DNA of 64,000 bases from Zhihengliuella halotolerans. GTDB taxonomy: Bacteria > Actinomycetota > Actinomycetes > Actinomycetales > Micrococcaceae. The translations under genes and the position numbers were made by a program. The notes under the pieces are model-generated. The model searched no databases, had not been told where the DNA came from, and worked only from the letters and a program-made list of their open reading frames with translations. This document shows, one piece after another, positions 49,255 to 57,836 of the stretch (the first letter of the stretch is position 1; every line of letters begins with the position of its first letter). The stretch lies in contig NZ_SHLA01000001.1 of assembly GCF_004217565.1 (NCBI RefSeq), forward strand, positions 186,001 through 250,000, read 5' to 3'.

Positions 49255-52200
49255 GCGTTCTGTTCTAGCACGACGGCGGCCGTCGGGCTGAGTTGGAGGA
49301 AGGCCCCGAGCTCGACCATCGCCTCCGGGGTGGTCGGCATGAAGCCGGTCAGCTCTGGGGACCGGACGATGACCGCCCGCCACATACCGCGCGAGACGGC
49401 GACGTTGAGCCGGTTCCGGTTGAGCAGGAACTCCATCCCGCGCGGCGCGTCGGCCGCGGATGAACACGCCATCGACACGATCACGACGGGAGCCTCCTGG
49501 CCCTGGAACTTGTCGACGGTGCCGACCCGCACCCCGGGCAGATCCGCCGCGGCGAGCCGCTCGCGCAGCATCGCGACCTGGGCGTTGTAGGCGGCGACCA
49601 CGAGGATGTCCTCCGTTGCCAGATGGCGGGCCGGCTCGTCGGGACGGTCCTGCCACAGCAGGCCGAGGTGCCTGCGGATCTGGTCGACGACGACATCGGC
49701 CTCCTCGGCGGAGGAGACGGTGTTGGCCTCGTGGTCGACGAGGACGGTCTCGACGCCGGGCGCCACGCCGTCGAGGTGTCGCTCGGAACCCGCGGGGGCG
49801 GAGGCGAGCTGGCCGTCGTAGCTCAGGCGGGACACGGCGGCGCAGAGTGCCGGGTGCATGCGCCAGGAATCGGCGAGGAAGTACCCGAACTCTGGCGGCA
49901 GGGTGGGGTGCCCGGCGGAGAGCCAGCCGAGGGCGGACGTGTCGACGGGCACGGGGTGGGTGCCCTGGGTGACCTGCGGCAGCTGCTGCGGGTCGCCGAG
50001 CAGGAGCAGGTTCTTCGCCGCCTGCCCGACGGCCAGCGTGTTCGCAAGGGAGAACTGGCCGGCCTCGTCGATGACGAGGAGGTCGAGACCGCCGCGAGGC
50101 ACTGAGCTCCCCGTCATGGTCCAGGCGGTGCCGCCGATCAGGCAGCCCCCCGGTTCGGCGAGCAGCGCGGTGATTCGCTTGGGGTCGGTGTGTTCCCACG
50201 GAACCAGGGCCGCCGGGTCCTTCGGCTTCTTCGCCACCCGTCCCGGGTCCACCCCGGCGTCGATCGCCTTGGCCAGCATCCCGTCCACGGTCACGTGGCC
50301 CTGCGAAACAACGCCGATCTTCCACCCGCGCTCGACGAGGGCGGCGATGACGTGCGAACCGAGGTACGTCTTGCCGGTCCCGGGCGGGCCCTGGACGGCG
50401 AGGTAGGAGTCCCGCAGGCTCAGGACCGCCGCGGTGACGGCGCTGATGTAGTCGTGCCCGCGGACGGTCGGAGCCGCTTCCGGCAGGGGAGCACCGCCGG
50501 CGAGGCGCGGCGGGGTGCGCGTGAGGATGTCGAGGGCTGCCGTGCCCGGGAGCGCGGGCAGGGCGGCGCCGACGTCGCGGGCGACCTCCGCGAGGGCCTC
50601 CTCGATCGACGCTGTGCGGATCGGCTGGTCGGGTGTCAGGGCCATCGGCAGCGCCCCGTGAGGCTCCCGCCCGGACTTGGTCTTTTCGGTGCAGGTCAGG
50701 GTCACGGAGCCGTCGGCGTGGCGGAGGACCTCGTCCACACGCAGGCCGAAGGCGCCACCGCGGGCGCCGGCGTCGTACGGCTGTCCCGGATCCGCGAGCT
50801 CGGCCGGGGCGGGCGCGGCGTACATCGCGAACCACGTCGAGCCGGGCCGCAGGTCCGAGCCCTCGGCCGCGGCCCCGCGCAGACTCAGCCGGCGCGCGAA
50901 AGTGCGCTTGCGCGGTGGCTTCTCCCAGTCCTCGAGCACGCGGGCCGAATTCACGACGACGACGTCGCGGGTGTCCTGCCATGTCATCGGGTCGGTTTCG
51001 AGCCGGTCGAAGTGCCCCCACCAGTACTGCTTGCGCTCGCGCCGGTGGAATCCGGTCGCCGCGGCGACCATGGCGACGGCCTGCTGTCGGGGGTCGAGCA
51101 CGGCGTCTCGCGGCAGCTGCGCCAGGTAGTCCGCGAGGCGCAGCTCCTCGGCGGTGGGCTCGGCGTCCGGTTCCCCGGGAGCCGCGGTGGATTCCGGGAC
51201 GTCCGCGGCGCCCTCGGCGGACGGCGCACGGTCTGCGAGGGTGAGCAGCCAGTCGCGCAGCCGCAGGGTGGAGACGCAGTCGTACTCGTTGTAGGCGCGG
51301 ATGGACTCGAGCACCCCGGCCGCGCCGTCGCGGTCGCCCGCGTCGCGGGCCGCGGTGTAGTGGGCGTAGGCGACGACGGAGGCGCCGGCGTTGGTGACGT
51401 CCCCGACGCGGTGCTCGTCACCCATGTAAAACGGCTCGAGCCGCTTGATCGAGTACGAGTCGGCGCTGATGCGCAGCGAGCCGTGCACCGTCTCGAGCAG
51501 GTCGACGAGCAGGCCCGTGCGCAGCCACTCGTCGATCGTGTCCTCGCACGTCCCGTGCCGTGCGGCGAGGTTGCGCAGCGCCGTCTTCTCATAGGCGGCG
51601 TAGTGGTAGATCCGCAGGCCGGGGAAGCGGCGCCGCCGGTCCTCGACGTAGGCGACGAAGTCCAGAAACGCCCGGCGTTCCTCACTCCGGCTGTGCGCCC
51701 AGAAGGGGCGGAAGACTGGCGCGGCGCCGTCGTCCTCGATCACGCCGAAGAGGTACTCGAGGCCCCACGAGCCGTCCGTTCCGTCCTGGAACATGGGGTC
51801 GCCTTCGAAGTCGAAGAAGAGGTCACCGGTATCGGGCGCGGGCAGGCGCCCGATCGTGTGCTGCTCGAGCACTCGGTAGCGCAGGGTCTCGTCGCCGGGG
51901 GCGTGCCCGTCCCCCTGATCGGCACCGGACTGCATGCGCGCCTGCTCGCGCAGCCGCTCCACCGGGCCGGGCAGCCGGTCGCCGCCGAACGCGTGATCGC
52001 CGAGCTGTGCTAGGTTCGCGACGGTTTCGACGCCGGCGGCGCGCAGCTTTTTGCGCAGGGGCAGCGACATGCGCGCGACGAGCAGCAGATCGTCGCGCGC
52101 CTCGGCCTCGAGCCGGCAGTAGTCGCACCGGCCGCACGCGGAGACACCCGGCTGGTCCCACTCGACGGGTGCGTCGCGGCGCAAGTGCTCCTCGACAAGC

Positions 52201-52817
52201 GCGAGGAAGCGCGCGCGGCGCTCGCGGAGGACGGACATCAGTGGCCCGAGCGGGTGCACCGAGTGTTCGCCGTCGCCGAGCACCAGCACGGCCTCATCCG
52301 CGGGGGTGAGGCCCGCGGCGACGAGCTGGTCCCCGTACGCGGCGATCTGCAGCAGTGCGGTCGCCTTGGCGTGGCGCGCCAGCTTGGTGTCCCACACCGC
52401 GTAGCGGCCGTCGTCGTTCTTGACCAGGAAGTCGGCGTAGCCGACGAAGGATCCGTCCCAGAAGGTGCCCTGAAAGACGACGTCGGCGCCGGATCCCAGC
52501 GCGTCCAGCGTCTCCCGCCGCCGCGCATCGAGCACGGTGGGGGAGGTGTCGCCGGGGCTGGGCAGCTCGAGGACGCCACCCGTGCCGCCGGGCTCCCAGC
52601 GTCCGTACTCGTCGACGAGCGAGGCGAGCACTCGGTGCTCGTGTTCGTCGCCGAGCGCGGCGGCGCGCTCGAGCATCTCGTCCCGTTCGACGGCGGGAGC
52701 GGGGCGCCGGCCCAGCTTGTCGTCGAGCGTGACGAGGGTGGCGTACTCGCAGGCACTGGCCGTGACCAGGTCGCTGGCGGAGTAGACGAGCCGTCCCGAG
52801 GCGGACGAGAAGAACAT
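49251..52817 (-). CDS. TM0106-type RecB-like nuclease fused to a superfamily 1 helicase
   Basis: An 1188-residue protein. The N-terminal third is the TM0106 RecB-like nuclease: AVWDTKLARHAKATALLQIAAYGDQL near residue 140 (D-x-K nuclease core) and a cysteine cluster CGRCDYCRLEA near residue 230. A middle region resembles RNase H/exonuclease-like folds (LFFDFEGDPMF, YHYAAYEKTAL). The C-terminal half is a Dna2/UvrD-like helicase: GPPGTGKTYLGSHVI near residue 812, LLVIDEAGQFS near 913, QQLPQVTQGTHP and TVDKFQGQEAPVVIVSMACS near 1110. It is a self-contained nuclease-helicase, probably for DNA repair; a role in defence is possible but no defence partner is present. Confidence 0.9.
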   Translation of the reverse strand: MFFSSASGRLVYSASDLVTASACEYATLVTLDDKLGRRPAPAVERDEMLERAAALGDEHEHRVLASLVDEYGRWEPGGTGGVLELPSPGDTSPTVLDARRRETLDALGSGADVVFQGTFWDGSFVGYADFLVKNDDGRYAVWDTKLARHAKATALLQIAAYGDQLVAAGLTPADEAVLVLGDGEHSVHPLGPLMSVLRERRARFLALVEEHLRRDAPVEWDQPGVSACGRCDYCRLEAEARDDLLLVARMSLPLRKKLRAAGVETVANLAQLGDHAFGGDRLPGPVERLREQARMQSGADQGDGHAPGDETLRYRVLEQHTIGRLPAPDTGDLFFDFEGDPMFQDGTDGSWGLEYLFGVIEDDGAAPVFRPFWAHSRSEERRAFLDFVAYVEDRRRRFPGLRIYHYAAYEKTALRNLAARHGTCEDTIDEWLRTGLLVDLLETVHGSLRISADSYSIKRLEPFYMGDEHRVGDVTNAGASVVAYAHYTAARDAGDRDGAAGVLESIRAYNEYDCVSTLRLRDWLLTLADRAPSAEGAADVPESTAAPGEPDAEPTAEELRLADYLAQLPRDAVLDPRQQAVAMVAAATGFHRRERKQYWWGHFDRLETDPMTWQDTRDVVVVNSARVLEDWEKPPRKRTFARRLSLRGAAAEGSDLRPGSTWFAMYAAPAPAELADPGQPYDAGARGGAFGLRVDEVLRHADGSVTLTCTEKTKSGREPHGALPMALTPDQPIRTASIEEALAEVARDVGAALPALPGTAALDILTRTPPRLAGGAPLPEAAPTVRGHDYISAVTAAVLSLRDSYLAVQGPPGTGKTYLGSHVIAALVERGWKIGVVSQGHVTVDGMLAKAIDAGVDPGRVAKKPKDPAALVPWEHTDPKRITALLAEPGGCLIGGTAWTMTGSSVPRGGLDLLVIDEAGQFSLANTLAVGQAAKNLLLLGDPQQLPQVTQGTHPVPVDTSALGWLSAGHPTLPPEFGYFLADSWRMHPALCAAVSRLSYDGQLASAPAGSERHLDGVAPGVETVLVDHEANTVSSAEEADVVVDQIRRHLGLLWQDRPDEPARHLATEDILVVAAYNAQVAMLRERLAAADLPGVRVGTVDKFQGQEAPVVIVSMACSSAADAPRGMEFLLNRNRLNVAVSRGMWRAVIVRSPELTGFMPTTPEAMVELGAFLQLSPTAAVVLEQNA

Positions 52818-52900
52818 CGGACCCCCGTGTCTTGTGTGTGGTGGTCCGAACCTTACGCGCCGGCACCCGCTGATTGGCAGTCCCGGGCGTCAGGCGCAGG

Positions 52901-53218
52901 TCAGCGCGTCTCGCGCGTCTTCTTCCGCCCGCCGAAGATCATCGAGGCGAGAGCCGTGGCGCCCGTGACGGCGAAGACCGCGGGCCGGGCGCCGATCTTC
53001 TTGGCCAGCGGGTGCGAGAGTCCGAAGGCTGCGACGTACGTCCCGGTGAGCGCGGCGGCACGGGCGGTGCCGGCGTCGCGCTGCCATACGGTGAAGGCCG
53101 CGACGCCGCAGGCGGCGAGGACGGTGCCGCCGGCTTGGCGGTCGCCCGTCTCGCTGGCGACTTTGTAGCCCATGAGCAGTCCGGCCTTCACGAGGCCCGT
53201 GGAAATAATGCGTGACAT
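52901..53218 (-). CDS. Small membrane protein, 105 aa
   Basis: ATG 53218 has AAGGAG 5 nt upstream. The protein has about three short hydrophobic helices (GGTVLAACGVAAFTVWQ; ARAAALTGTYVAAFGLSHPL; PAVFAVTGATALASMIFGG) and a basic C-terminal tail (GRKKTRETR). It resembles the DUF4235-type small membrane proteins of actinobacteria, but I cannot confirm the family. A minus-strand promoter with an iron box lies about 220 nt upstream, so it may be iron-regulated. Confidence 0.7.
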   Translation of the reverse strand: MSRIISTGLVKAGLLMGYKVASETGDRQAGGTVLAACGVAAFTVWQRDAGTARAAALTGTYVAAFGLSHPLAKKIGARPAVFAVTGATALASMIFGGRKKTRETR

Positions 53219-53436
53219 GGCAACTCCTTGACGAGGAACGTTCTGACACCCAGCATAGGCGGCCTCGCCGGAACGCCGGGACTTAAAAACTGCTGGCGGC
53301 CCGAGTTCTCGATTCCCACCCTTCGCGGCCCCGCCGTTGTGGGGGACTCGTTGCGAAGGTGGGGCGACCACGGGGTACCAAGCCCATGGCCGCAGAGAGG
53401 CTCGAACCGCCAGCATCACCACTTACCAAGCAAGAT

Positions 53437-53467
53437 TTAGCCTAGCCTTACCTGATTAAGATGTAAA
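53437..53467 (-). promoter_or_regulatory. Minus-strand promoter overlapped by a 19-bp iron box
   Basis: On the minus strand TTTACA (53462-53467) and TAGGCT (53439-53444) are exactly 17 nt apart. The 19-mer at 53437-53455, TTAGCCTAGCCTTACCTGA on the plus strand, agrees with the DtxR/IdeR consensus TTAGGTWAGSCTWACCTAA at about 15 positions and covers the -10. Confidence 0.65.
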
Positions 53468-53572
53468 GCCCTTTCGTAATTCTTTGTCGTCGAGTAGTCT
53501 GGCGGGGAACGATACCGGCATCGGGCGGCTCGCCAGGCCCGCGGTGTTGTGTCGTCAAATGGAGAGCACCGC

Positions 53573-53615
53573 CGGCCGGCGGGCGGCGGGAGATGGACCC
53601 GCGGCCCGCCGGCCG
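53573..53615. terminator. Strong intergenic hairpin
   Basis: CGGCCGGCGGGC pairs perfectly with GCCCGCCGGCCG (12 bp) around a 19-nt loop. It is placed upstream of the MBL gene and may insulate it, or be part of its leader. Confidence 0.45.
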
Positions 53616-53709
53616 TCGTCGTTCGGCGCGTGTGGCGTCATGACAGCGCGCCATGTGTCCGAAGCGTTAGGCTGGAACTCAAGGATTTCAGCGCGGCGGA
53701 AGGACAACG

Positions 53710-54561
53710 ATGACTCAGGGGCCCACGGAATCGAGTTGGGAGCGCGTCGGCGATCGGACGTATGTTCTGACGCTGCCGGCGTTCAAGGCGAATATCGGGC
53801 TTGTCATCGGCGATGAGAAGGCCGTCGTCATCGACACCGGAGCCGGTCCGGGTGAGGCCGCGACCATCCACGCCGCCGTTCGTGAGATCACGGACCTTCC
53901 CCTCGTTGCCGTCAACACCCACGCGCACGCGGACCACTTCTTCGGCAACGCGTACTTCGCGGCGCACGGCGTCGAGGACATCTGGGCCCACGCGGCCGCC
54001 GTCGAGGCGATGGAGGCGACCGGCGAGAAGCAGCGTGCGCTCGTCGCCGGCAGCGAGCCGGACATGGCCGCCGCCGCGGGCGAGCACACCGAGCTGCGCC
54101 TGCCGAATTGCACCGTGGCTGACGAACCCGTCGATCTCGACCTCGGCGGATACACAGTCACGCTCTTCCACCTCGGCCGCGGTCACACCGCCGGCGATCT
54201 GCTCATCGGCTCGGGCAATGTGCTCTTCGCCGGTGACCTCGTCGAAGAGGGCACGCACCCCGAGTTCGAGGACTCCTACCCGTACGAGTGGCGCAAGACC
54301 CTGGGCAAGATGATCGCCATCGACGAGCTCTATTCGGTGGTCGTCCCGGGCCACGGCCGCGTCGTCGACCAGGACTACGTGCGCTCGCAGCTGCGCAACC
54401 TCCGCCAGGCGATCCGGATGTGCAACACGGCCATCCACGAGGCCTCCGTGGACTACACCAAGGCCGTCCCGGTCCTGCCGTACGGGCCAACCCAGTCACG
54501 CCATCTCATCCTGCGACTCAAAGCGACGGAGACTCCCGCGGACACCATCATGCCGCACTGA
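53710..54561 (+). CDS. MBL-fold metallo-hydrolase
   Basis: A 283-residue metallo-beta-lactamase-fold protein. The zinc motif NTHAHADHFFG lies at residues 69-79, with further ligands in GRGHTAGDLL (about 158), FAGDLVEEGTHP (about 176) and VVVPGHGRVV (about 213). Such enzymes hydrolyse thioesters, lactones or phosphodiesters; no subfamily motif decides here. GGAAGGA precedes the ATG. The MFS gene follows 5 nt after its stop, so the two form an operon. Confidence 0.88.
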   Translation: MTQGPTESSWERVGDRTYVLTLPAFKANIGLVIGDEKAVVIDTGAGPGEAATIHAAVREITDLPLVAVNTHAHADHFFGNAYFAAHGVEDIWAHAAAVEAMEATGEKQRALVAGSEPDMAAAAGEHTELRLPNCTVADEPVDLDLGGYTVTLFHLGRGHTAGDLLIGSGNVLFAGDLVEEGTHPEFEDSYPYEWRKTLGKMIAIDELYSVVVPGHGRVVDQDYVRSQLRNLRQAIRMCNTAIHEASVDYTKAVPVLPYGPTQSRHLILRLKATETPADTIMPH

Positions 54562-54566
54562 CCCCC

Positions 54567-55787
54567 GTGCCGGGCACGGGTGGTTTCGGTCTCCGCGACC
54601 TCGGACTGAGGGTCTACGGGCCGTCCCTGTTGTACGCCCTGGGGCTCGGCGCGATCATGCCAGTCATCGCGCTGAGCGCGCTCGACGCCGGCGCGAGCGT
54701 CTCGGCCTCCGCACTCGTCGTCACGCTCGTGGGCGTGGGCTCACTCGTGATGAACGTGCCCGCGGCTCTGCTGACGTCCCGGTTCGGCGAGCGGGTGTCG
54801 ATGATCGTTGCCGCCGCGGTGGCCGCCGTCGCCATGGTCGCCGCCATCGTGTCACCGAATCTGTGGGTGCTTTCGAGCGCCGTCCTGCTCGTCGGTATGG
54901 CCGGCTCCGTGTTCAATCTGGCCCGCCAGAGCTACCTCGCCGAGGCCGTCCCCGCCTACTTCCGCGCCCGCGCCATGTCGACGCTCGGTGGCACCCTGCG
55001 CATCGGGGCGTTCGTGGGGCCGTTCCTGTCGGCTGCCGTGATGGTTCCGCTCGGCCTCGCCGGAGCCTACTGGGTGGGTTTCGTTGCGATGGCCGGTGCC
55101 GCCGTCGTCGGGTTCGCCGTTCCCGACCTGCCGGCACGCGCCGGGGGAACCGGCACGACGACGGTGGTCCGCGCCGCTTCTGGCGCGCCGGCGGGTGCGC
55201 CGCGGCCGGAGTCGATGCGCCGGATCGCGCGCGAGCACGCGCGCACGTACGCGACGGTCGGGATCGGAGTGTTCGTGCTCGCTGCGGTGCGCGCCACGCG
55301 CAACGTCGTGCTGCCGCTCTGGTCCGACCACCTCGGCCTCGACGCGACGATGGCCGCCGTCGTCTACGGCATCTCGGCGGCGGTCGACGTGATCGTCTTC
55401 TACCCTGCGGGGCACGTGATGGACCGGTTCGGCCGGATCTACTCGGCGGTGCCGTGCCTGCTGCTACTCGGCGTCGCGCTGGCGCTGCTGCCGTTGGCGG
55501 CCGATGTGCAGGCGCTGGCGTGGGTCGGCGCGCTCATGGGGTTCGGCAACGGGCTCGGCACGGGGATCGTCATGACGCTCGGCGCCGACTACGCGCCCGC
55601 CCATGCACGGCCCCAGTTCCTGGGCATCTGGCGCCTGCTGACGGACGCGGGCATGATGGCCGGTCCCGTCGCGCTTTCCGCCGTGACGGCGGTCGCGACT
55701 CTCGGGGCGGGCATCTTCGTCGTCGCCGCGGCCGCTTTCGTCGGCACGGGCGTTTTCGCCTACTTCCTGCCGCGCTCGCGCGATTGA
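54567..55787 (+). CDS. MFS transporter (exporter-like)
   Basis: GTG 54567, 5 nt after the MBL stop, gives 406 residues with 12 hydrophobic helices. The loop 2-3 motif is reduced to LTSRFGERVSMI and the second-half equivalent reads GHVMDRFGRIYSAV. It resembles drug or metabolite exporters; the substrate is unknown. Its last 28 bp overlap the end of the convergent PAP2 gene. Confidence 0.85.
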   Translation: MPGTGGFGLRDLGLRVYGPSLLYALGLGAIMPVIALSALDAGASVSASALVVTLVGVGSLVMNVPAALLTSRFGERVSMIVAAAVAAVAMVAAIVSPNLWVLSSAVLLVGMAGSVFNLARQSYLAEAVPAYFRARAMSTLGGTLRIGAFVGPFLSAAVMVPLGLAGAYWVGFVAMAGAAVVGFAVPDLPARAGGTGTTTVVRAASGAPAGAPRPESMRRIAREHARTYATVGIGVFVLAAVRATRNVVLPLWSDHLGLDATMAAVVYGISAAVDVIVFYPAGHVMDRFGRIYSAVPCLLLLGVALALLPLAADVQALAWVGALMGFGNGLGTGIVMTLGADYAPAHARPQFLGIWRLLTDAGMMAGPVALSAVTAVATLGAGIFVVAAAAFVGTGVFAYFLPRSRD

Positions 55788-56674
55788 TACATGAAGACCT
55801 CGTTCATCAGCCCGAACAAGGTCAGTGCGGCGCCGCCGATCATGAGGACGCCCCCGCCGAGGAAGCCGAGCAGCAGCCGGTAGTTCTCACCCGTCTCGAC
55901 CGGCGGGAGCACGGCGAACAGCACGATGGACGCCGCGAGGGCCAGCAGCCCCGGCACGTGCATCGCGGCGCGCCAGCCGCGTGCCGCGCCCCAGAAGCGC
56001 AGCGTCCGCCACCGGTTCCAGCGCGGAACGGCCAGCGTGAGAACCCAGCCGGTGACCAGCGAGAACCAGAGGACGATCAGGAACGCGCCGACGATATCAG
56101 CCGGACGGTGCCATCCGAGGACGAGCGTCGCGGCTCCGGCCAGCGCCGCGTAGACGCCGCCCAGGCACGCGATGAGGGGCCGCCACCGCGGGGTGACCAT
56201 GCAGAAGATCGCCACCATGGAGGCGGTTGCGAGGGTCGTGTGCCCCGAGGGGAAGGAATTGATCGTCGCCGCGGAGATGCCCATGTCCGGGCGGTCGAGG
56301 ATCACATGCTTGAGGATCTGGGTGCACAGGACGGCAGCGCCCATCCCCGCCAGCGTGATCAGCGGGGCGGCCACCGAGCGGTGCACGACCGCCGAGACCA
56401 GCAGGGCGATCGACCCCAGCAGGGCCGAGATCTGCGGCAGCTTGCCCAAGAAGACCATGGCCGGCTCGCGGGCGATGTCCTGCTGCTCGAGGTACCGGTG
56501 CGCGCCGAGGAGCGCGTTCTCGTCAATCTGCTGCCCCACGGGGCTGAGAATAAAGAACGCGTAGACGGCGGCGAACGCGGCACCGGCGAAGACCAGCGCC
56601 ACCAACCAACCCAACGGCCTGGCGATGCGGGCGTCATCGCGGACCTGACTGACGTGATTCATCGACCTCAGCAT
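55760..56674 (-). CDS. PAP2-family membrane phosphatase
   Basis: A 304-residue membrane protein with about seven helices; an internal ATG at 56662 is an alternative start. The PAP2 motifs are KHVILDRP near residue 126, SFPSGHTT near 141 and GWHRPADIVGA near residue 188. In motif 3 the Ser-Arg that usually stands six to seven residues before the histidine is replaced by Ala-Thr, so activity may be altered. Expected role: dephosphorylation of a lipid pyrophosphate or phosphatidate at the outer membrane face. C-terminal two helices are an extra pair beyond the PAP2 core. Confidence 0.85.
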   Translation of the reverse strand: MLRSMNHVSQVRDDARIARPLGWLVALVFAGAAFAAVYAFFILSPVGQQIDENALLGAHRYLEQQDIAREPAMVFLGKLPQISALLGSIALLVSAVVHRSVAAPLITLAGMGAAVLCTQILKHVILDRPDMGISAATINSFPSGHTTLATASMVAIFCMVTPRWRPLIACLGGVYAALAGAATLVLGWHRPADIVGAFLIVLWFSLVTGWVLTLAVPRWNRWRTLRFWGAARGWRAAMHVPGLLALAASIVLFAVLPPVETGENYRLLLGFLGGGVLMIGGAALTLFGLMNEVFMYQSRERGRK

Positions 56675-56709
56675 GCCACGAGTTCAACCCGTATCGCGGT
56701 AGCGGCCGA

Positions 56710-56715
56710 TAGAGT
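56710..56715 (+). promoter_or_regulatory. -10 element of a likely leaderless promoter (menC)
   Basis: TAGAGT ends 7 nt before the menC ATG, leaving no leader. Confidence 0.45.
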
Positions 56716-56722
56716 GTGGGGC

Positions 56723-57736
56723 ATGCCTCAGGAGAAGCCGAGCCCCGCGCAGCCGCTCCCGGAGCTGTCGGAGGTGCTGGCCGCAGCGCACGTCGTGACC
56801 CTGCCGCTGAAGGTCCGCTTCCGCGGCGTCACTCACCGCGAGGCGGTGATCCTGCGCGGCCCCGCCGGTGATTCCGAGTTCTCCCCGTTCCTCGAGTACG
56901 GCGACCCCGAGGCCGCCGCGTGGCTGCGCTGTGCGCTCGAGGCGGGCTGGTCCGGCTTCCCGGAGCCCGTGCGCGCCGCCGTCCCCGTCAACGCGACCGT
57001 GCCCGCGGTCGCAACCGCCGACGTCGCCTCCGTGCTCGGGCGCTACGACGCCGCACACACCGTCAAGGTCAAGGTGGCCGAGCGCGGGCAGAGCCTGCAC
57101 GACGACGTCGCCCGCGTCGCCGAGGTGCGGCGCCTGCTGCCGTCGGCGCACCTGCGCATCGACGCCAACGGAGGGTGGGATCACGACGAGGCGCTCGCCG
57201 CGCTCGAGGCGCTGGCCGAATTCACGCTGCAGTACGCCGAGCAGCCGGTCCCCGGAGTCGAGCCGCTGGCCGAGCTGCGCGTGGAACTGCAACGGCGACA
57301 ACTGCCGGTGCTGATCGCTGCCGATGAGGCTGTGCGCAAGGAAGACGATCCGCTGCGCGTGGCACGCATCGGCGCCGCCGATCTGATCGTCATCAAGGCT
57401 CAGCCACTCGGGGGAGTGACGCGGGCGCTGCGGATCGTCGCGGACGCGGGGCTGCCCGCCGTCGTCAGCTCCGCCTTGGACACGTCGGTGGGGACGCGGG
57501 CCGGCGCGGCGCTCGCAGCCGCGCTTCCCGAACTGCCGTATGCGTGCGGCCTCGCAACCGTCTCCCTCTTCGGCGGCGACGTCGTCGCCGATCCCTACGT
57601 CGCGCGGGGCGGGGAGCTGGACCTGCGCCGCGTGGCGGCGGACCCGGATCTGCTGCGGCTCCACGCGGCTCCACCGGAGCGGGTCGCGTGGTGGCTGGAG
57701 CGACTGCGGCGGTGTCATGAACTGTTGGTGAATTGA
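56723..57736 (+). CDS. menC: o-Succinylbenzoate synthase
   Basis: A 337-residue enolase-superfamily enzyme. The catalytic set is present: the K-x-K lysine in TVKVKVAERG near residue 115, metal ligands Asp in RIDANGGWD near 146, Glu in YAEQPVPG near 174 and Asp in IAADEAV near 198, and the second catalytic lysine in VIKAQPLGG near residue 222. It dehydrates SHCHC to o-succinylbenzoate in menaquinone synthesis. menD lies 2.4 kb downstream, which supports MenC over other superfamily members. The ATG is preceded by a -10 hexamer, not a Shine-Dalgarno site. Confidence 0.9.
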   Translation: MPQEKPSPAQPLPELSEVLAAAHVVTLPLKVRFRGVTHREAVILRGPAGDSEFSPFLEYGDPEAAAWLRCALEAGWSGFPEPVRAAVPVNATVPAVATADVASVLGRYDAAHTVKVKVAERGQSLHDDVARVAEVRRLLPSAHLRIDANGGWDHDEALAALEALAEFTLQYAEQPVPGVEPLAELRVELQRRQLPVLIAADEAVRKEDDPLRVARIGAADLIVIKAQPLGGVTRALRIVADAGLPAVVSSALDTSVGTRAGAALAAALPELPYACGLATVSLFGGDVVADPYVARGGELDLRRVAADPDLLRLHAAPPERVAWWLERLRRCHELLVN

Positions 57737-57748
57737 TCGGGGGCTGCG

Positions 57749-57781
57749 GTTCATGTCGCGGTGACCTGCGCTTATCTTGAA
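57749..57781 (+). promoter_or_regulatory. Candidate PHO box before phoX
   Basis: Three adjacent 11-nt units: GTTCATGTCGC, GGTGACCTGCG and CTTATCTTGAA. The second agrees with the Streptomyces PhoP direct-repeat unit G(G/T)TCAYYYR(G/C)G, as I recall it, at 10 of 11 positions and the first at 8; the third is poor and contains a TTATCT -10-like hexamer. Confidence 0.45.
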
Positions 57782-57836
57782 GATGCGACCTTGGGCTGGC
57801 CACCAATCACCAAGCATCTCTGAGAAGGACCACCGA

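Larger units (their letters stand above)
53219..53709. other. Intergenic region, 491 bp, with iron-box promoter and hairpin
   Basis: No convincing gene. It holds a minus-strand promoter with an iron box (53437-53467), about 210 nt of untranslated leader toward the small membrane protein gene, a strong hairpin (53573-53615) and the start region of the MBL gene. Several short open frames lack ribosome binding sites and plausible composition. Confidence 0.6.

Noticed and set aside
53380-53440. tRNA-like T-loop sequence (GGTTCGAG on the minus strand)
   Set aside because: The flanking bases do not form a 5-bp T stem, and no anticodon arm or acceptor stem can be folded.
53448-53654. 68-codon minus-strand open frame in the intergenic region
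   Set aside because: Composition is arginine/proline-rich, it covers the strong hairpin and lies upstream of the minus-strand promoter; no ribosome binding site is seen.
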